From Agrococcus sp. KRD186 (GTDB taxonomy: Bacteria > Actinomycetota > Actinomycetes > Actinomycetales > Microbacteriaceae), in the NCBI RefSeq assembly GCF_017168255.1, contig NZ_JABFAP010000001.1, positions 1,643,691 to 1,707,690 on the forward strand: a stretch of DNA of 64,000 bases, written 5' to 3'. A model generated the notes under the pieces. That model saw nothing but the letters and a program-made list of their open reading frames with translations, ran no database searches and had not been told where the DNA came from. Positions within the stretch are counted from its first letter, which is position 1; each line of letters opens with the position of its first letter. Both the position numbers and the translations under genes were made by a program. This document shows, piece by piece, positions 32,635-41,329 of this stretch.

Positions 32635-33947
32635 GCCGCGGGGGCGGTGTCCGGACGGCCGAGCCCGATCACCTTGAAGCCTGCTGCGGACCACGCGATC
32701 GCGTCCAGCGTGTTCCGGCCGTCGACGACGACGCGCGCTTCGGTCTGCGTGGCGACCTCCGCGGGGTCGAGGTCGCGGAACTGCTGCCATTCGGTGCCGA
32801 GCGCGAGCACGTCCGCGCCGCGGATGGCCGCCTCGATCGAATCGACGATGTCGAGCGTCGGCACCGAGCGACGCGCGGTCGCTGCGGCCTCCGGGTCGAA
32901 GGCCTTCACCACGCGGCCGTTCTCCTGCAGCTTGCGGGAGACGTCCAGCGCCGGAGAGTCGCGCACATCGTCGCTGTTCGGCTTGAACGCCAGGCCGAGC
33001 ATCGCGACCCGGTCGCCGCCGATCGCAGCGAGCTCGCCCTCGATGAGCTCGACCATGCGCTCGCGCCGACGCAGGTTGATCTGGTCGACCTCGCGCAGGA
33101 ACCCGAGCGTCTGCCCGTGCCCGAGCTCTTCGGCGCGCGCCTGGAATGCCCGGATGTCCTTCGGCAGGCAGCCGCCGCCGAAGCCGAGCCCGGCGTTGAG
33201 GAAGCGGCGGCCGATGCGGGCGTCGAGGCCGATCGCGTCGGCGAGCTGCGTCACGTCGGCACCGACGGTCTCGGAGAGCTCTGCCATCGCGTTGATGAAG
33301 GAGATCTTGGTGGCGAGGAACGCGTTCGCGCTCACTTTCACGAGCTCCGCAGTGGCGAAGTTCACCACCAGGCGGTCGGTGCCGCGCGCCAGGATGCCGG
33401 CGTACACCGCATCGAGCCGCGCGACGGATGCGTCGTCTCCGTCAGCGACGCCGTAGACCAGGCGGTCGGGCGTCAGCGTGTCTTCGACGGCGAACCCCTC
33501 ACGCAGGAACTCGGGGTTCCACACGAGCTTCGCGCCCGTCGGCGCGATGAGGTCGGAGAGGCGCTGCGCGGTGCCGACGGGAACCGTCGACTTGCCCGCG
33601 ACGAGCGTGCCTGCCCCGATGTGGGGCAGGAGCGACTCGATCGACGCATCGACGTAGGTCAGATCCGCAGCATCCGAGCCCGCGCGCTGCGGCGTGCCGA
33701 CGGCGATGAAGACCACGTCGCTGCCCACGACCTCGCTCACGTCGGTCGTGAAGCGCAGGTTTCCGGCCCCGACGCCTGCCGTCAGCAGCTCGGGCAGGCC
33801 CGGCTCGTAGAAGGGCGGCTCGCCGCGGCGCAGACGCTCGATCTTCGCCTCGTCGATGTCGACGCCCACGGTCTCGTAGCCGAGCGACGCCATGGCAGCG
33901 GCGTGCACGGCACCCAGGTAACCGCATCCGATCACGGCGATCTTCAT
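32631..33947 (-). CDS. UDP-glucose 6-dehydrogenase family protein
   Basis: Probably oxidises UDP-glucose to UDP-glucuronate for glycan synthesis. The 438-residue protein has the NAD motif VIGCGYLGAVHAA at residues 5-17, FIAVGTPQ, NPEFLREG, NAFLATKISFINAMAEL, and the catalytic cysteine in GFGGGCLPKDIRAF near residue 260. The family also includes GDP-mannose dehydrogenases; substrate is not certain from sequence. GAGGAG sits five bases before the ATG. Coupling to the purine genes is unusual and is likely an actinobacterial arrangement. Confidence 0.88.
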   Translation of the reverse strand: MKIAVIGCGYLGAVHAAAMASLGYETVGVDIDEAKIERLRRGEPPFYEPGLPELLTAGVGAGNLRFTTDVSEVVGSDVVFIAVGTPQRAGSDAADLTYVDASIESLLPHIGAGTLVAGKSTVPVGTAQRLSDLIAPTGAKLVWNPEFLREGFAVEDTLTPDRLVYGVADGDDASVARLDAVYAGILARGTDRLVVNFATAELVKVSANAFLATKISFINAMAELSETVGADVTQLADAIGLDARIGRRFLNAGLGFGGGCLPKDIRAFQARAEELGHGQTLGFLREVDQINLRRRERMVELIEGELAAIGGDRVAMLGLAFKPNSDDVRDSPALDVSRKLQENGRVVKAFDPEAAATARRSVPTLDIVDSIEAAIRGADVLALGTEWQQFRDLDPAEVATQTEARVVVDGRNTLDAIAWSAAGFKVIGLGRPDTAPAA

Positions 33948-33989
33948 ATGAGCTCCTCTAAGCAGTTGCGCCGACGGCGCAGTCGTCGA

Positions 33990-34481
33990 TCAGGGTACGT
34001 CAGGGGTGACGATGCCGCGCGCGCCCAGCTGCTCGGAGAGCATCCTCTGCACGAGCGGGGCGGCGGGCACGTCGGAGAGGATGACGGCGCGGTCGCCGCC
34101 GGTCGAGAGCAGCACGTCACCGGCGCCGAACAGCGCCTGCAGCCCGCGCCGCCGCACGGTCACGTCGTGCACGCGGGCGAGCATCGTCTCGCGCCTGGTG
34201 CCGCCGAAGCCGGTGCGGATGATGACCCGCTCGGTCGTGAACGTGAAGCCGCGCGAGAGCCACGCGAGCGTCGGCACGACGGTGAGCAGCACCACGACGA
34301 TGGCCGCGACCGTGAGCACGGCGATGTTCCAGAACGGCCAGTCGACCCGATCGAGCAGCAGCATCGCCAGGCCGACGCACAGCCACAGCACCAGCACGGG
34401 CACCACGAGGGCGCGCCCATGCGGTCGCATGCGCGCGATGATCCGCTCCTCGCCGGCTGGCACCCGACGATTCTCTCGCAT
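33990..34481 (-). CDS. small membrane protein with bacterial PH-like domain
   Basis: A 163-residue protein with two adjacent hydrophobic segments (~24-44 and ~50-72) followed by a PH-like domain (TFTTERVIIRTGFGGTRRETMLARVHDVT, shown here across residues ~79-107). This architecture is shared with a mycobacterial gene (Rv3278c) located beside birA. Its biochemical role is unknown. The ATG at 34481 shares one base with the birA stop codon (TGATG), which suggests coupled translation. Confidence 0.8.
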   Translation of the reverse strand: MRENRRVPAGEERIIARMRPHGRALVVPVLVLWLCVGLAMLLLDRVDWPFWNIAVLTVAAIVVVLLTVVPTLAWLSRGFTFTTERVIIRTGFGGTRRETMLARVHDVTVRRRGLQALFGAGDVLLSTGGDRAVILSDVPAAPLVQRMLSEQLGARGIVTPDVP

Positions 34482-35206
34482 CAGCGCACGTGGATGACGT
34501 CACCGGCCCGCACGTCGACGATTTCGTCCCCGCACGCCACCTGCAGCTCGCCTGCCCTGCCCAGGCCGACGGCGGTGCCGAGCAGCTCGCCGTCGGGCAG
34601 CTCGACGCGCACCTCACGGCCGATCGTGGTGAGCGAAGCGGACACCGCGGCGTGCAGCCCCTCCCCGCCCAATGCGGGCAGCAGCGCATCGAGCGAGCGC
34701 AGCATGTGCCACAGCACCGCGTCGGCGAGCACCGGCGCCGTGCCCTCCGCGCCCTCGAGCGTCAGCGATGTGGCCTGCGGCGTGGGCAGCTCGTCGCGCT
34801 CGAGCGTGAGGTTCACGCCGAAGCCCACGGCGACCGCCTGCTTGCGTCGCTCGCACAGCACGCCGGCGATCTTCCTGCCCTCGATCAGCACGTCGTTGGG
34901 CCACTTGAGGCCCGCACGGTCGCCCACCAGCGTGTCGAGCGCGTCCGCGAGCGCGAGTCCGGCGGCGAGGGGCATCCAGGCGATGGCGTCGTCGCGCATC
35001 CGCCGGGTGTGCACGAGCACCGTCGCCGACAGGCACTTGCCGGCGGGGCTGACCCACTCGCGGCCCAGCCTGCCGCGACCGGCGCGCTGGTCGAGCGTCG
35101 CCCACGTGGTCAGATGCGGAGCGCGCTCGTCGACGGCGTCGAAGGTCGAGCCGATCGATTCGAGCTCGACGACCCGCGCGATGCGGGCGGCGCCGGGGAA
35201 GAGCAT
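34481..35206 (-). CDS. birA: biotin-[acetyl-CoA-carboxylase] ligase
   Basis: Attaches biotin to the BCCP domain of the acyl-CoA carboxylase alpha chain, encoded here at 49886. The 241-residue protein has the ligase motif RAGRGRLGREWVSPAG near residue 43, KWPNDVLIEGRKIAGVL, and a C-terminal SH3-like tail. It lacks the N-terminal DNA-binding domain of the E. coli protein, so it is a monofunctional ligase. TAGCCT ends six bases upstream of ATG 35206. It is divergent from accD5, an association found in other actinobacteria. Confidence 0.93.
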   Translation of the reverse strand: MLFPGAARIARVVELESIGSTFDAVDERAPHLTTWATLDQRAGRGRLGREWVSPAGKCLSATVLVHTRRMRDDAIAWMPLAAGLALADALDTLVGDRAGLKWPNDVLIEGRKIAGVLCERRKQAVAVGFGVNLTLERDELPTPQATSLTLEGAEGTAPVLADAVLWHMLRSLDALLPALGGEGLHAAVSASLTTIGREVRVELPDGELLGTAVGLGRAGELQVACGDEIVDVRAGDVIHVR

Positions 35207-35212
35207 GACCCC

Positions 35213-35218
35213 AGGCTA
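35213..35218 (-). promoter_or_regulatory. -10-like TAGCCT, leaderless spacing (birA)
   Basis: TAGCCT on the minus strand is followed by GGGGTC and the ATG at 35206. The GGGG could also act as a poor ribosome site. Confidence 0.45.
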
Positions 35219-35320
35219 GGCCTCGACACGGCCTCGGAGGCGCATGGGATGGAGAGGATCGCCAGCGGTTCCGCCGCAGACGCTGTGGGAGTCCACAAAG
35301 GCTGCGCATGCGGCGCCGTC

Positions 35321-35326
35321 TAGAGT
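35321..35326 (+). promoter_or_regulatory. -10-like TAGAGT, leaderless spacing (accD5)
   Basis: TAGAGT is followed by seven bases and the GTG at 35334; the same element and spacing recur before the purine nucleoside phosphorylase and exporter TetR genes. Confidence 0.5.
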
Positions 35327-35333
35327 GGCATCC

Positions 35334-36950
35334 GTGACCGACGACACCGTGACCCCAGGCTCCGAGGCCGCAGTTCCCCTCTCCTCCACCGCCGACCGCA
35401 TCGCCGATCTGCGCGTGCGCCACCGCGAGGCGGTGACCGACAAGGAGGCCCGCGCGCAGGAGCGCCAGAGCGCCAAGGGCAAGAAGACCGCCCGCGCGCG
35501 CATCGAGGAGTTCGTCGACCAGGGCTCGTTCGTCGAGTTCGACGCCTACGTGCGGCACCGCACGACCGCGTTCGGCATGGAGGCGAACCGGCCGTACGGG
35601 GATGCGGTGGTCACCGGCATCGGCACGGTGCACGGTCGGCGCGTGGCCGTCTACGCCCAGGACTTCACCACCTTCGGCGGCTCGCTCGGCGAGGTGGCGG
35701 GCGAGAAGATCATCAAGATCCAGGACTACGCGATGAAGGTGGGCGTGCCCATCGTCGGCATGCTCGACTCCGGCGGCGCGCGCATCCAGGAGGGCGTGGT
35801 CGCGCTCGGCAAGTACGGCGAGATCTTCCGCCGCAACACCGCCGCCTCGGGCGTCATCCCGCAGATCTCGATCATCATGGGGCCGGCGGCCGGCGGTGCC
35901 GTCTACTCCCCCGCGCTGACCGACTTCGTCATCATGGTCGACAAGTCCAGCCACATGTTCGTCACCGGGCCAGACGTCATCAAGACGGTCACGGGCGAGG
36001 AGGTCGGCTTCGAGGAGCTCGGCGGCGGCCGAGCCCACAACACCGTCTCGGGCGTCAGCCACTACCTGGCCGCCGACGAGGACGACGCGCTCGACTACGT
36101 GCGGGCGCTGCTGGCCTATCTGCCCGACAACAACCAGTCAGAGGTGCCGGCCTACGACCACACCGCTGAGCGGGTCGTCAGCGACGCCGACCGGCGCTTG
36201 AACACGATCATCCCCGACTCGCCGAACCAGCCCTACGACGTGCTGGCCATCATCGAGACGCTCATGGACGACCGCGAGTTCCTCGAGGTGCAGCCGCTCT
36301 ACGCGCCCAACATCGTGATCGGCTTCGGCCGCCTCGAGGGCCGCACGGTGGGCGTCATCGCCAACCAGCCCAACGCCATGGCCGGCACGCTCAACATCGA
36401 GGCGGGCGAGAAGGCCGCGCGCTTCGTGCGCTTCTGCGACGCCTTCTCCATCCCGATCCTCACGGTCGTCGATGTGCCCGGCTATCTGCCCGGCACCGAC
36501 CAGGAATGGTCGGGCGTCATCCGCCGGGGCGCGAAGCTGCTCTACGCCTACGCAGAGGCGACCGTGCCGATGGTGACGGTCATCACGCGCAAGGCCTACG
36601 GCGGCGCCTACATCGTGATGGGCTCGAAGCAGCTCGGCGCCGACATCAACATCGCGTGGCCCTCTGCCGAGATCGCGGTGATGGGCGGCCAGGGCGCGGT
36701 GAACATCCTCTACCGCAATGAGATCAAGGCAGCAGAGGCGAACGGCGACGACGTCGCCGAGGTGCGCAAGCGGCTCGCGAGCGAGTACACCTACAACGTC
36801 GCCTCGCCGTTCCTCGCCGCCGAGCGCGGCGAGCTCGACGGCATCATCGAGCCGGCCGAGACGCGCGTCATGATCACGCGCGCCTTCCGCGCGCTGCGCA
36901 CGAAGCGCGTGCAGCGCCCGGAGCGCAAGCACGGCAACATCCCGATGTGA
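35334..36950 (+). CDS. accD5: acyl-CoA carboxylase carboxyltransferase beta subunit
   Basis: Carboxyltransferase that moves CO2 from biotin to acetyl- or propionyl-CoA, giving malonyl- or methylmalonyl-CoA. The 538-residue protein has KKTARARIEEFVDQGSF near the start, the biotin-side GSLGEVAGEKI and GMLDSGGARIQEGV, the oxyanion loop MGPAAGGAVYSPA, and the CoA-side VVDVPGYLPGTDQEW and KAYGGAYIVMG. It likely works with the alpha chain at 49886 and the small protein at 36979. Assignment to the AccD5 group uses the birA-accD5-accE order; propionyl-CoA carboxylase (PccB) is the nearest alternative name. Confidence 0.93.
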   Translation: MTDDTVTPGSEAAVPLSSTADRIADLRVRHREAVTDKEARAQERQSAKGKKTARARIEEFVDQGSFVEFDAYVRHRTTAFGMEANRPYGDAVVTGIGTVHGRRVAVYAQDFTTFGGSLGEVAGEKIIKIQDYAMKVGVPIVGMLDSGGARIQEGVVALGKYGEIFRRNTAASGVIPQISIIMGPAAGGAVYSPALTDFVIMVDKSSHMFVTGPDVIKTVTGEEVGFEELGGGRAHNTVSGVSHYLAADEDDALDYVRALLAYLPDNNQSEVPAYDHTAERVVSDADRRLNTIIPDSPNQPYDVLAIIETLMDDREFLEVQPLYAPNIVIGFGRLEGRTVGVIANQPNAMAGTLNIEAGEKAARFVRFCDAFSIPILTVVDVPGYLPGTDQEWSGVIRRGAKLLYAYAEATVPMVTVITRKAYGGAYIVMGSKQLGADINIAWPSAEIAVMGGQGAVNILYRNEIKAAEANGDDVAEVRKRLASEYTYNVASPFLAAERGELDGIIEPAETRVMITRAFRALRTKRVQRPERKHGNIPM

Positions 36951-36978
36951 GCACCGTGGACAGGGACGGGACGAACCC

Positions 36979-37191
36979 ATGAGCGCGAAGCACGCCGACG
37001 CATCCGACGAACCCATGATGCGGGTCGTCGGCGGCTCGCCGACCGCCGAGGAGGCCGCGGCCGTCGAGGCGGTGCTGACCGGCATGGCCGAGGAGTGGGC
37101 CGAGACCAAGCACCGGCGCGTGCTCGACACCGAGAGCGAGTGGCACGCGAAGTCGCGCACCGAGACCGGCGTGCGCTGGAAGCGCGACTGA
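36979..37191 (+). CDS. accE: acyl-CoA carboxylase epsilon subunit
   Basis: A 70-residue protein typical of the small epsilon subunit that stabilises actinobacterial acyl-CoA carboxylases. It has MRVVGGSPTAEEAAAVEAVL near residues 14-33, the conserved GGSPT-EE core, and an acidic middle with W-A-E-T. It follows accD5 by 28 bases on the same strand, with GGGACG before its ATG. Short size and position are the main support; its sequence matches what I know of this family. Confidence 0.85.
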   Translation: MSAKHADASDEPMMRVVGGSPTAEEAAAVEAVLTGMAEEWAETKHRRVLDTESEWHAKSRTETGVRWKRD

Positions 37192-37244
37192 GCCGCTCCT
37201 GCAACGGCGGGCAAGGTTCACCGCTCAGGCCCAGACGCCCGGCA

Positions 37245-37250
37245 TAGCAT
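37245..37250 (+). promoter_or_regulatory. -10-like TAGCAT, leaderless spacing
   Basis: TAGCAT ends six bases before the ATG of the topoisomerase gene at 37257. Confidence 0.45.
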
Positions 37251-37256
37251 CGCGCC

Positions 37257-38219
37257 ATGGCGAGGCTGCGCAGGGCGCATCCGGGGTCGGATGCGGGCAT
37301 CCGGCGCCGCAGGTCGGGGCGCGGCTGGTCGTACGCGCACGACAGCGGCCGCCGCGTGTCGGCCGCCGACCGGGAGCGCGCCGAGTCGCTCGTGGTGCCG
37401 CCCGCCTGGAAGGACGTGTGGATCGCCGCCGACCCGCTCTCGCACATCCAGGCGATCGGCGTGGACGACGCGGGGCGCACGCAGTACCTTTACCACCCGC
37501 AGTGGCGCGCGCGCCGAGACCGGGTCAAGCACGAGCGCGCACTCGACCTGGCCGAGGCGCTGCCCGCGATGCGGCGCCGCGTCACGCGCGACCTCGCGCT
37601 CGAGGGGCTCCCGCGCGAGCGGGTGCTCGCCGCGGCGCTGCGGCTGCTCGACGCGGTCGCCATCCGCGCCGGCGGCGATGCCTACGCCGAGCAGCACGGC
37701 TCGCACGGGCTGATGACGCTGCTGTGCAGGCACGCGCGCGTCGCGGACGACACGGTGCGCCTGCGGTTCCCGGCGAAGTCGGGGCAGCGCTTCGACGTCA
37801 CGATCGAGGATGGCGAGCTCGCGCGCTGCATCGATGCGCTGCATGCCGGGCGCTCTGGGCGGTCGCGGCTGCTGGCATGGCGCGACGAGCGCGGCTCGCA
37901 CCCGCTGCGCGACGTCGACCTCAACCAGGCGGTGCGGGAGGCGACCGGCGGCGAGTTCACCGCCAAGGACTTCCGCACGCTGCACGGCACGATCGTCGCC
38001 GCCGTCGCGCTCGCCCGCGCGCGCGACGTGGCCACGCAGGCGGCGCGGCGGCGCGCGATCAGGGCCGCCGTCGACGAGGTCGCCGAAACGCTCGGCAACA
38101 CGCCCGCCGTGGCCCGCTCGAGCTACATCGACCCGGAGGTCTTCGAGCGCTTCGAGGCGGGCGCGACCATCGGCCTGCGCGGCTCGCGCGAGCGAGCGCT
38201 GCTCGACCTGCTGCGCTGA
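37257..38219 (+). CDS. DNA topoisomerase IB
   Basis: A 320-residue type IB topoisomerase of the short bacterial (poxvirus-like) kind. It relaxes supercoils through a 3'-phosphotyrosine intermediate. Motifs include GWSYAHDSGRRV, PPAWKDVWI near residue 48, QYLYHPQWRARRDRVKHERAL near 75 (shown as its key part), TAKDFRTLHGT near 236 and the active tyrosine in SSYIDPEVFERF near residue 287. The protein is within the usual length, so appears intact. TAGCAT at 37245 gives a leaderless-type start. Confidence 0.93.
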   Translation: MARLRRAHPGSDAGIRRRRSGRGWSYAHDSGRRVSAADRERAESLVVPPAWKDVWIAADPLSHIQAIGVDDAGRTQYLYHPQWRARRDRVKHERALDLAEALPAMRRRVTRDLALEGLPRERVLAAALRLLDAVAIRAGGDAYAEQHGSHGLMTLLCRHARVADDTVRLRFPAKSGQRFDVTIEDGELARCIDALHAGRSGRSRLLAWRDERGSHPLRDVDLNQAVREATGGEFTAKDFRTLHGTIVAAVALARARDVATQAARRRAIRAAVDEVAETLGNTPAVARSSYIDPEVFERFEAGATIGLRGSRERALLDLLR

Positions 38220-38241
38220 GCTGCACGCGGGGCGGCAGGAG

Positions 38242-38247
38242 TACGGT
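38242..38247 (+). promoter_or_regulatory. -10-like TACGGT, leaderless spacing
   Basis: TACGGT is followed by six bases (CGAGCG) and the ATG at 38254. Confidence 0.45.
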
Positions 38248-38253
38248 CGAGCG

Positions 38254-39393
38254 ATGCACGCGATCATCTCGGGGGCGGGGGTCGCCGGCCTCGCGCTCGC
38301 CGGCCGGCTGGTGCTCGACGGCTGGACCGTCGAGATCGTCGAGCGCGCCCCCGGCCCCCGCGCATCCGGGTACCTGATCGACTTCTTCGGGCCCGGCTAC
38401 GACGCCGCCGAGCGGCTCGGGCTGCTGCCGGCGCTGCGGTCGCGCGCCGAGCACTTCGACGAGCTGCGCAGTGTGGATGCGTCGGGGCGCGTGCGCGCGC
38501 GGCTGCCGATCGCGCTCGTCGAGCAGGCGGTCGCCGGCAGGTACATGACCATCCTGCGGCCGCAGATCGTCGCCGCGCTCGCCGAGGCGGTGCCTGACGG
38601 GGTGCGGATGCGATGGGGCACGCAGGTCGAGACCGTGCACGACGACGGCGTGCACGTGCAGGCGCTGCTCTCGGACGGCGATCGTGTGCCGGCCGACCTG
38701 CTCGTGGGCGCCGACGGTGTGGGCTCTCGGGTGCGGCAGCTGGTGTGGGGTGCGGCGGGCGACTTCGTGCGGCCGGTCGGCGATCTGCTGGCGGTGGCGT
38801 GGATCGGCGACGACGCCGCGCTGAACGCCGACCTCGAGGGCAAGGTGGCGATGCAGCTCGAGCTCGATCGGCAGCTGGTGGTGGCGCCGCTGGGCGAGTC
38901 GGGCGTGACCGGCTTCGCGGTGCTGCGGGGCGTTCGCGCGGCCGACGCGCGGCAGGCGATCGCCGAGCTGGGGGTGCTGGGCAGGCGCGCGGTGCGCGCC
39001 GTGCGCGACCCCTACATCGACGAGGTGGCGCAGACCGTGGTCGAGCCGTGGGTGCGCGGCCGCTCGGTGCTGCTGGGCGACGCGTGCGCGGCGGTGTCGC
39101 TGCTGGCCGGCCAGGGCGCGTCGCTCGCGATCGCCGGCGCCGAGCGGCTCGCCGAGGAGCTCGCGTTCGCGCGGCATCCCTCCGACGTGACGGCCGGGCT
39201 CGAGGCCTACGAACGCGACTGGCGGCCGATCGTCGAGCGCGAGCAGGCGCGCGGGCGGCGGGCCCAGGCGACGTTCGCCCCGCACACGCGGCTCGAGCTC
39301 GAGGCGCAGCGAGCCGTGTGGAAGGCGGCGGCGCTGCCCGGCGTGGCGCAACTGGTCGCTCGCGCCGCCGGCGGCGTCACGAAGGCCCGCTGA
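38254..39393 (+). CDS. FAD-dependent monooxygenase (PHBH-type)
   Basis: A 379-residue class A flavoprotein monooxygenase-like enzyme. It has the FAD dinucleotide motif GAGVAGLALAGRLV (7-20), VERAPGPRASGYLIDFFG, the DG motif LLVGADGVGSRVR near residue 150, and the second FAD contact LLGDACAAVSLLAGQGASLA near 272-291. It resembles the group that contains tetracycline destructases and related oxidases, but no substrate can be assigned. The long frame extending upstream to 37810 is a shadow of the topoisomerase gene. It is convergent with the dehydrogenase remnant. Confidence 0.85.
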   Translation: MHAIISGAGVAGLALAGRLVLDGWTVEIVERAPGPRASGYLIDFFGPGYDAAERLGLLPALRSRAEHFDELRSVDASGRVRARLPIALVEQAVAGRYMTILRPQIVAALAEAVPDGVRMRWGTQVETVHDDGVHVQALLSDGDRVPADLLVGADGVGSRVRQLVWGAAGDFVRPVGDLLAVAWIGDDAALNADLEGKVAMQLELDRQLVVAPLGESGVTGFAVLRGVRAADARQAIAELGVLGRRAVRAVRDPYIDEVAQTVVEPWVRGRSVLLGDACAAVSLLAGQGASLAIAGAERLAEELAFARHPSDVTAGLEAYERDWRPIVEREQARGRRAQATFAPHTRLELEAQRAVWKAAALPGVAQLVARAAGGVTKAR

Positions 39394-39398
39394 CCCGC

Positions 39399-39838
39399 TC
39401 AGGCGCTCGGCTCGTCGCCCGCCCCGGCCGGCCCGCCCCGCGTCGCCGCGCAGCGCATCCGGGCGCACCGCGATGAGCACGCTGCCGATCTTCTGCCCGC
39501 GCTCGACGTAGCGGTATGCGTCGACGATCTGCTCGAGCGGGAAGCTGCGGTCGATCACGGGTCGCAGCTCGCCCGTCGCGAGGTGCTCGCGGATGCGCTC
39601 GATCATCGGGCGGCCCTCCTCGGGCGGCGCGAAGACCACCCGCCGCCCGCTGCGGCGCGCGAGCCCGAGCAGCGCGAGCGGCAGGTTCTGCCAGCCCGGT
39701 CCGAGCTCGGTGGAGGTGTAGACGCCGTTCGGCTCGAGGATGCGCCGGCTGCGCCGGAAGGTGCTCTTGCCGACCGCGTCGATCACGACGTCGAAGCGCT
39801 GCGATCCTCGCGTGACGTCCTCGTCCTCGCGGGTAGCT
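39399..39838 (-). pseudogene. zinc-type alcohol dehydrogenase/quinone oxidoreductase, C-terminal remnant
   Basis: The minus strand encodes a recognisable C-terminal half of a medium-chain dehydrogenase: FDVVIDAVGKSTFRRSRRIL, TELGPGWQNLPLALLGLA, RREGRPMIERI-like text, and the end LEQIVDAYRYVERGQKIGSVLIAV. The N-terminal catalytic domain and nucleotide-binding GxGxxG are missing upstream of about 39835. The natural stop (39399-39401) lies in another frame, so a frameshift probably occurred near 39445. Just upstream, a different reading frame ends at 39838-39840 with a short unrelated peptide (EILIAEDQGMMLARRSGWV), suggesting two gene fragments joined by a deletion. The 39841-39968 stretch holds nothing else that I can identify. 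Confidence 0.65.
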
Positions 39839-39968
39839 AGACCCAGCCGCTGCGGCGGGCGAGCATCATGCCCTGGTCCTCGGCGATCAGGATCTCGATC
39901 GGGCACGTCACGAGGCACGCTCCGGATGCGTCGGGCCGGCATCGGTCGACCCGGCATCGAGGACCACC

Positions 39969-40631
39969 TCAACGGAGGGTGTGCGCCAACCACGACAGCA
40001 GCGGCTTCTGCCGAGAGACCCAGTAGCTGGTGATGTCCTTGCGGCTCACAGGCAGCGACGGGTCGTCCTCGACGTCGTCGAGATACCCGAGCGCGCGCAC
40101 GGTCTCGGCGATGAGTGCCTCCGGTCCTCTCGGAGCGTAGCGCTCGACCACCAGGCGCATCCCTTCTTCAGTCCGGAGGTCAGTCTGCTGTTCGATGGCC
40201 ATGAGGTCGAAGTAGTCACGCAGTTCGCCGCGGTCGCGAACGACCTTGAGCTTCATCGCCATGAGGTCAGCGACGGACGAGATGCGCAGGCCCGCCCAGG
40301 GAGTGAGTGGCTCAAGGATGCGTTGCGAGGACGCGTCCAGGAATTGCACCTTCGCCCCCTCGAACGTGCCGTTCACCGTGCCGGGCTCGGCTCGGGAGAC
40401 GGCGAACCGACCGACGATCTCCACCGGGTCGAGAACCGCAGCGACCGGGAATTCGCGCTCGGTGAAGAAGTCCAGATCACGGCTCACACGATGGTGCAGG
40501 TGCACAGTCAAGGCAGTCTCACCCGCCAGATAAGCCCACTGAGGCACAACCGGCGCGAGCTTCTCCCACGCCTCTGCAGTCGCTTCCGGCAGAAACTGCC
40601 GCAGCTCGTCGAGTTCCTCAGCATCGTTCAT
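39969..40631 (-). CDS. AbiEii-like nucleotidyltransferase toxin
   Basis: A 220-residue protein of the nucleotidyltransferase AbiEii family. The signature is GETALTVHLHHRVSRDLDFF near residues 36-56, corresponding to the GG-T-A-L...H...R-x-S-x-D-x-D-F pattern with the metal-binding aspartates. A second conserved stretch is LMAMKLKVVRDRGELRDYFDLMAI. Type IV AbiE toxins of this fold block growth, and can act in phage defence. It overlaps the upstream gene by ATGA, as AbiE operons do. Activity on tRNA or other targets is inferred from family members. Confidence 0.78.
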   Translation of the reverse strand: MNDAEELDELRQFLPEATAEAWEKLAPVVPQWAYLAGETALTVHLHHRVSRDLDFFTEREFPVAAVLDPVEIVGRFAVSRAEPGTVNGTFEGAKVQFLDASSQRILEPLTPWAGLRISSVADLMAMKLKVVRDRGELRDYFDLMAIEQQTDLRTEEGMRLVVERYAPRGPEALIAETVRALGYLDDVEDDPSLPVSRKDITSYWVSRQKPLLSWLAHTLR

Positions 40632-41323
40632 GTGGCGCGCCAGTTCTCAACCATCCGGCTGATCTCGGGCTTCAGGCCGCGGCGGTGGAGTGCCGTGTCG
40701 ATGTCCCCGTCAGGCACATGCCGCAGCGCCCACGCAACGGCGGTCACATCATCGGAACGCAGCAGCCGACTCGCGATGTAGCTGCCGTCGTCCTCCACGC
40801 TCAGGCGCTGCGGGTCGGCGTTCCAGAAGTGGCTGTACAGCCTTCTGGGCAGGCGCGCCGAGGTGTCGGCCTCCTCCAGCGCCGGCAGCTGGACCTTCCT
40901 CACCGCTCGAAGCACTTCCGGCGTCATGGCTGCGGCCTGCCAATACCGCTGGCGCCGCACACGGTCCTCCGCGACATTCCGCTCGACACGATCGACGAGT
41001 CGCCGGTGCTCCAGTCGTGGCAGGTCTCTCGCCGCGGCTGTGGGGCTCACCCCTGCAAGCGCGGCGGCAGCACGCGCACTGGACGCCCCGAGCGGTGCTC
41101 GAGAGAGAGCTGCGAGCAGGAGCATCTGGGAGCGGGTGAGCCCGTCAGGCCGCTCAGGGACGGCTCCTCTGCGCTTGCGCGCGCCCTCCACCACGCTCAT
41201 CGGGACGGCCCGAGCGTGGCCACGTCCGCGGCGGGGTACGTTCGCTTCGTCGAGCAGCGCGTGCACCGTTGACAGAGCAACGCCGAGTTGGTCGGCGACC
41301 TCCGGACCAGTGAGTGTGTCCAT
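40628..41323 (-). CDS. AbiEi-like antitoxin / transcriptional regulator
   Basis: A 231-residue protein with an N-terminal helix-turn-helix (LTGPEVADQLGVALSTVHALL) and a second winged-helix-like region (RAAAALAGVSPTAAARDLPRLEHRRLV). Its C-terminus has no known family. Position directly before the AbiEii-like gene with a 4-bp overlap, and the two DNA-binding regions, fit an antitoxin that represses its own operon. It is less like canonical AbiEi than the toxin is like AbiEii, so the name is by context. TAGAAT lies six bases before ATG 41323. Confidence 0.68.
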   Translation of the reverse strand: MDTLTGPEVADQLGVALSTVHALLDEANVPRRGRGHARAVPMSVVEGARKRRGAVPERPDGLTRSQMLLLAALSRAPLGASSARAAAALAGVSPTAAARDLPRLEHRRLVDRVERNVAEDRVRRQRYWQAAAMTPEVLRAVRKVQLPALEEADTSARLPRRLYSHFWNADPQRLSVEDDGSYIASRLLRSDDVTAVAWALRHVPDGDIDTALHRRGLKPEISRMVENWRAT

Positions 41324-41329
41324 TTTCGT

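Noticed and set aside
38059-39993. 644-codon minus-strand frame as an intact dehydrogenase
   Set aside because: Only residues ~60-200 resemble a dehydrogenase; the rest is antisense to the FAD monooxygenase, so the region was called a remnant.
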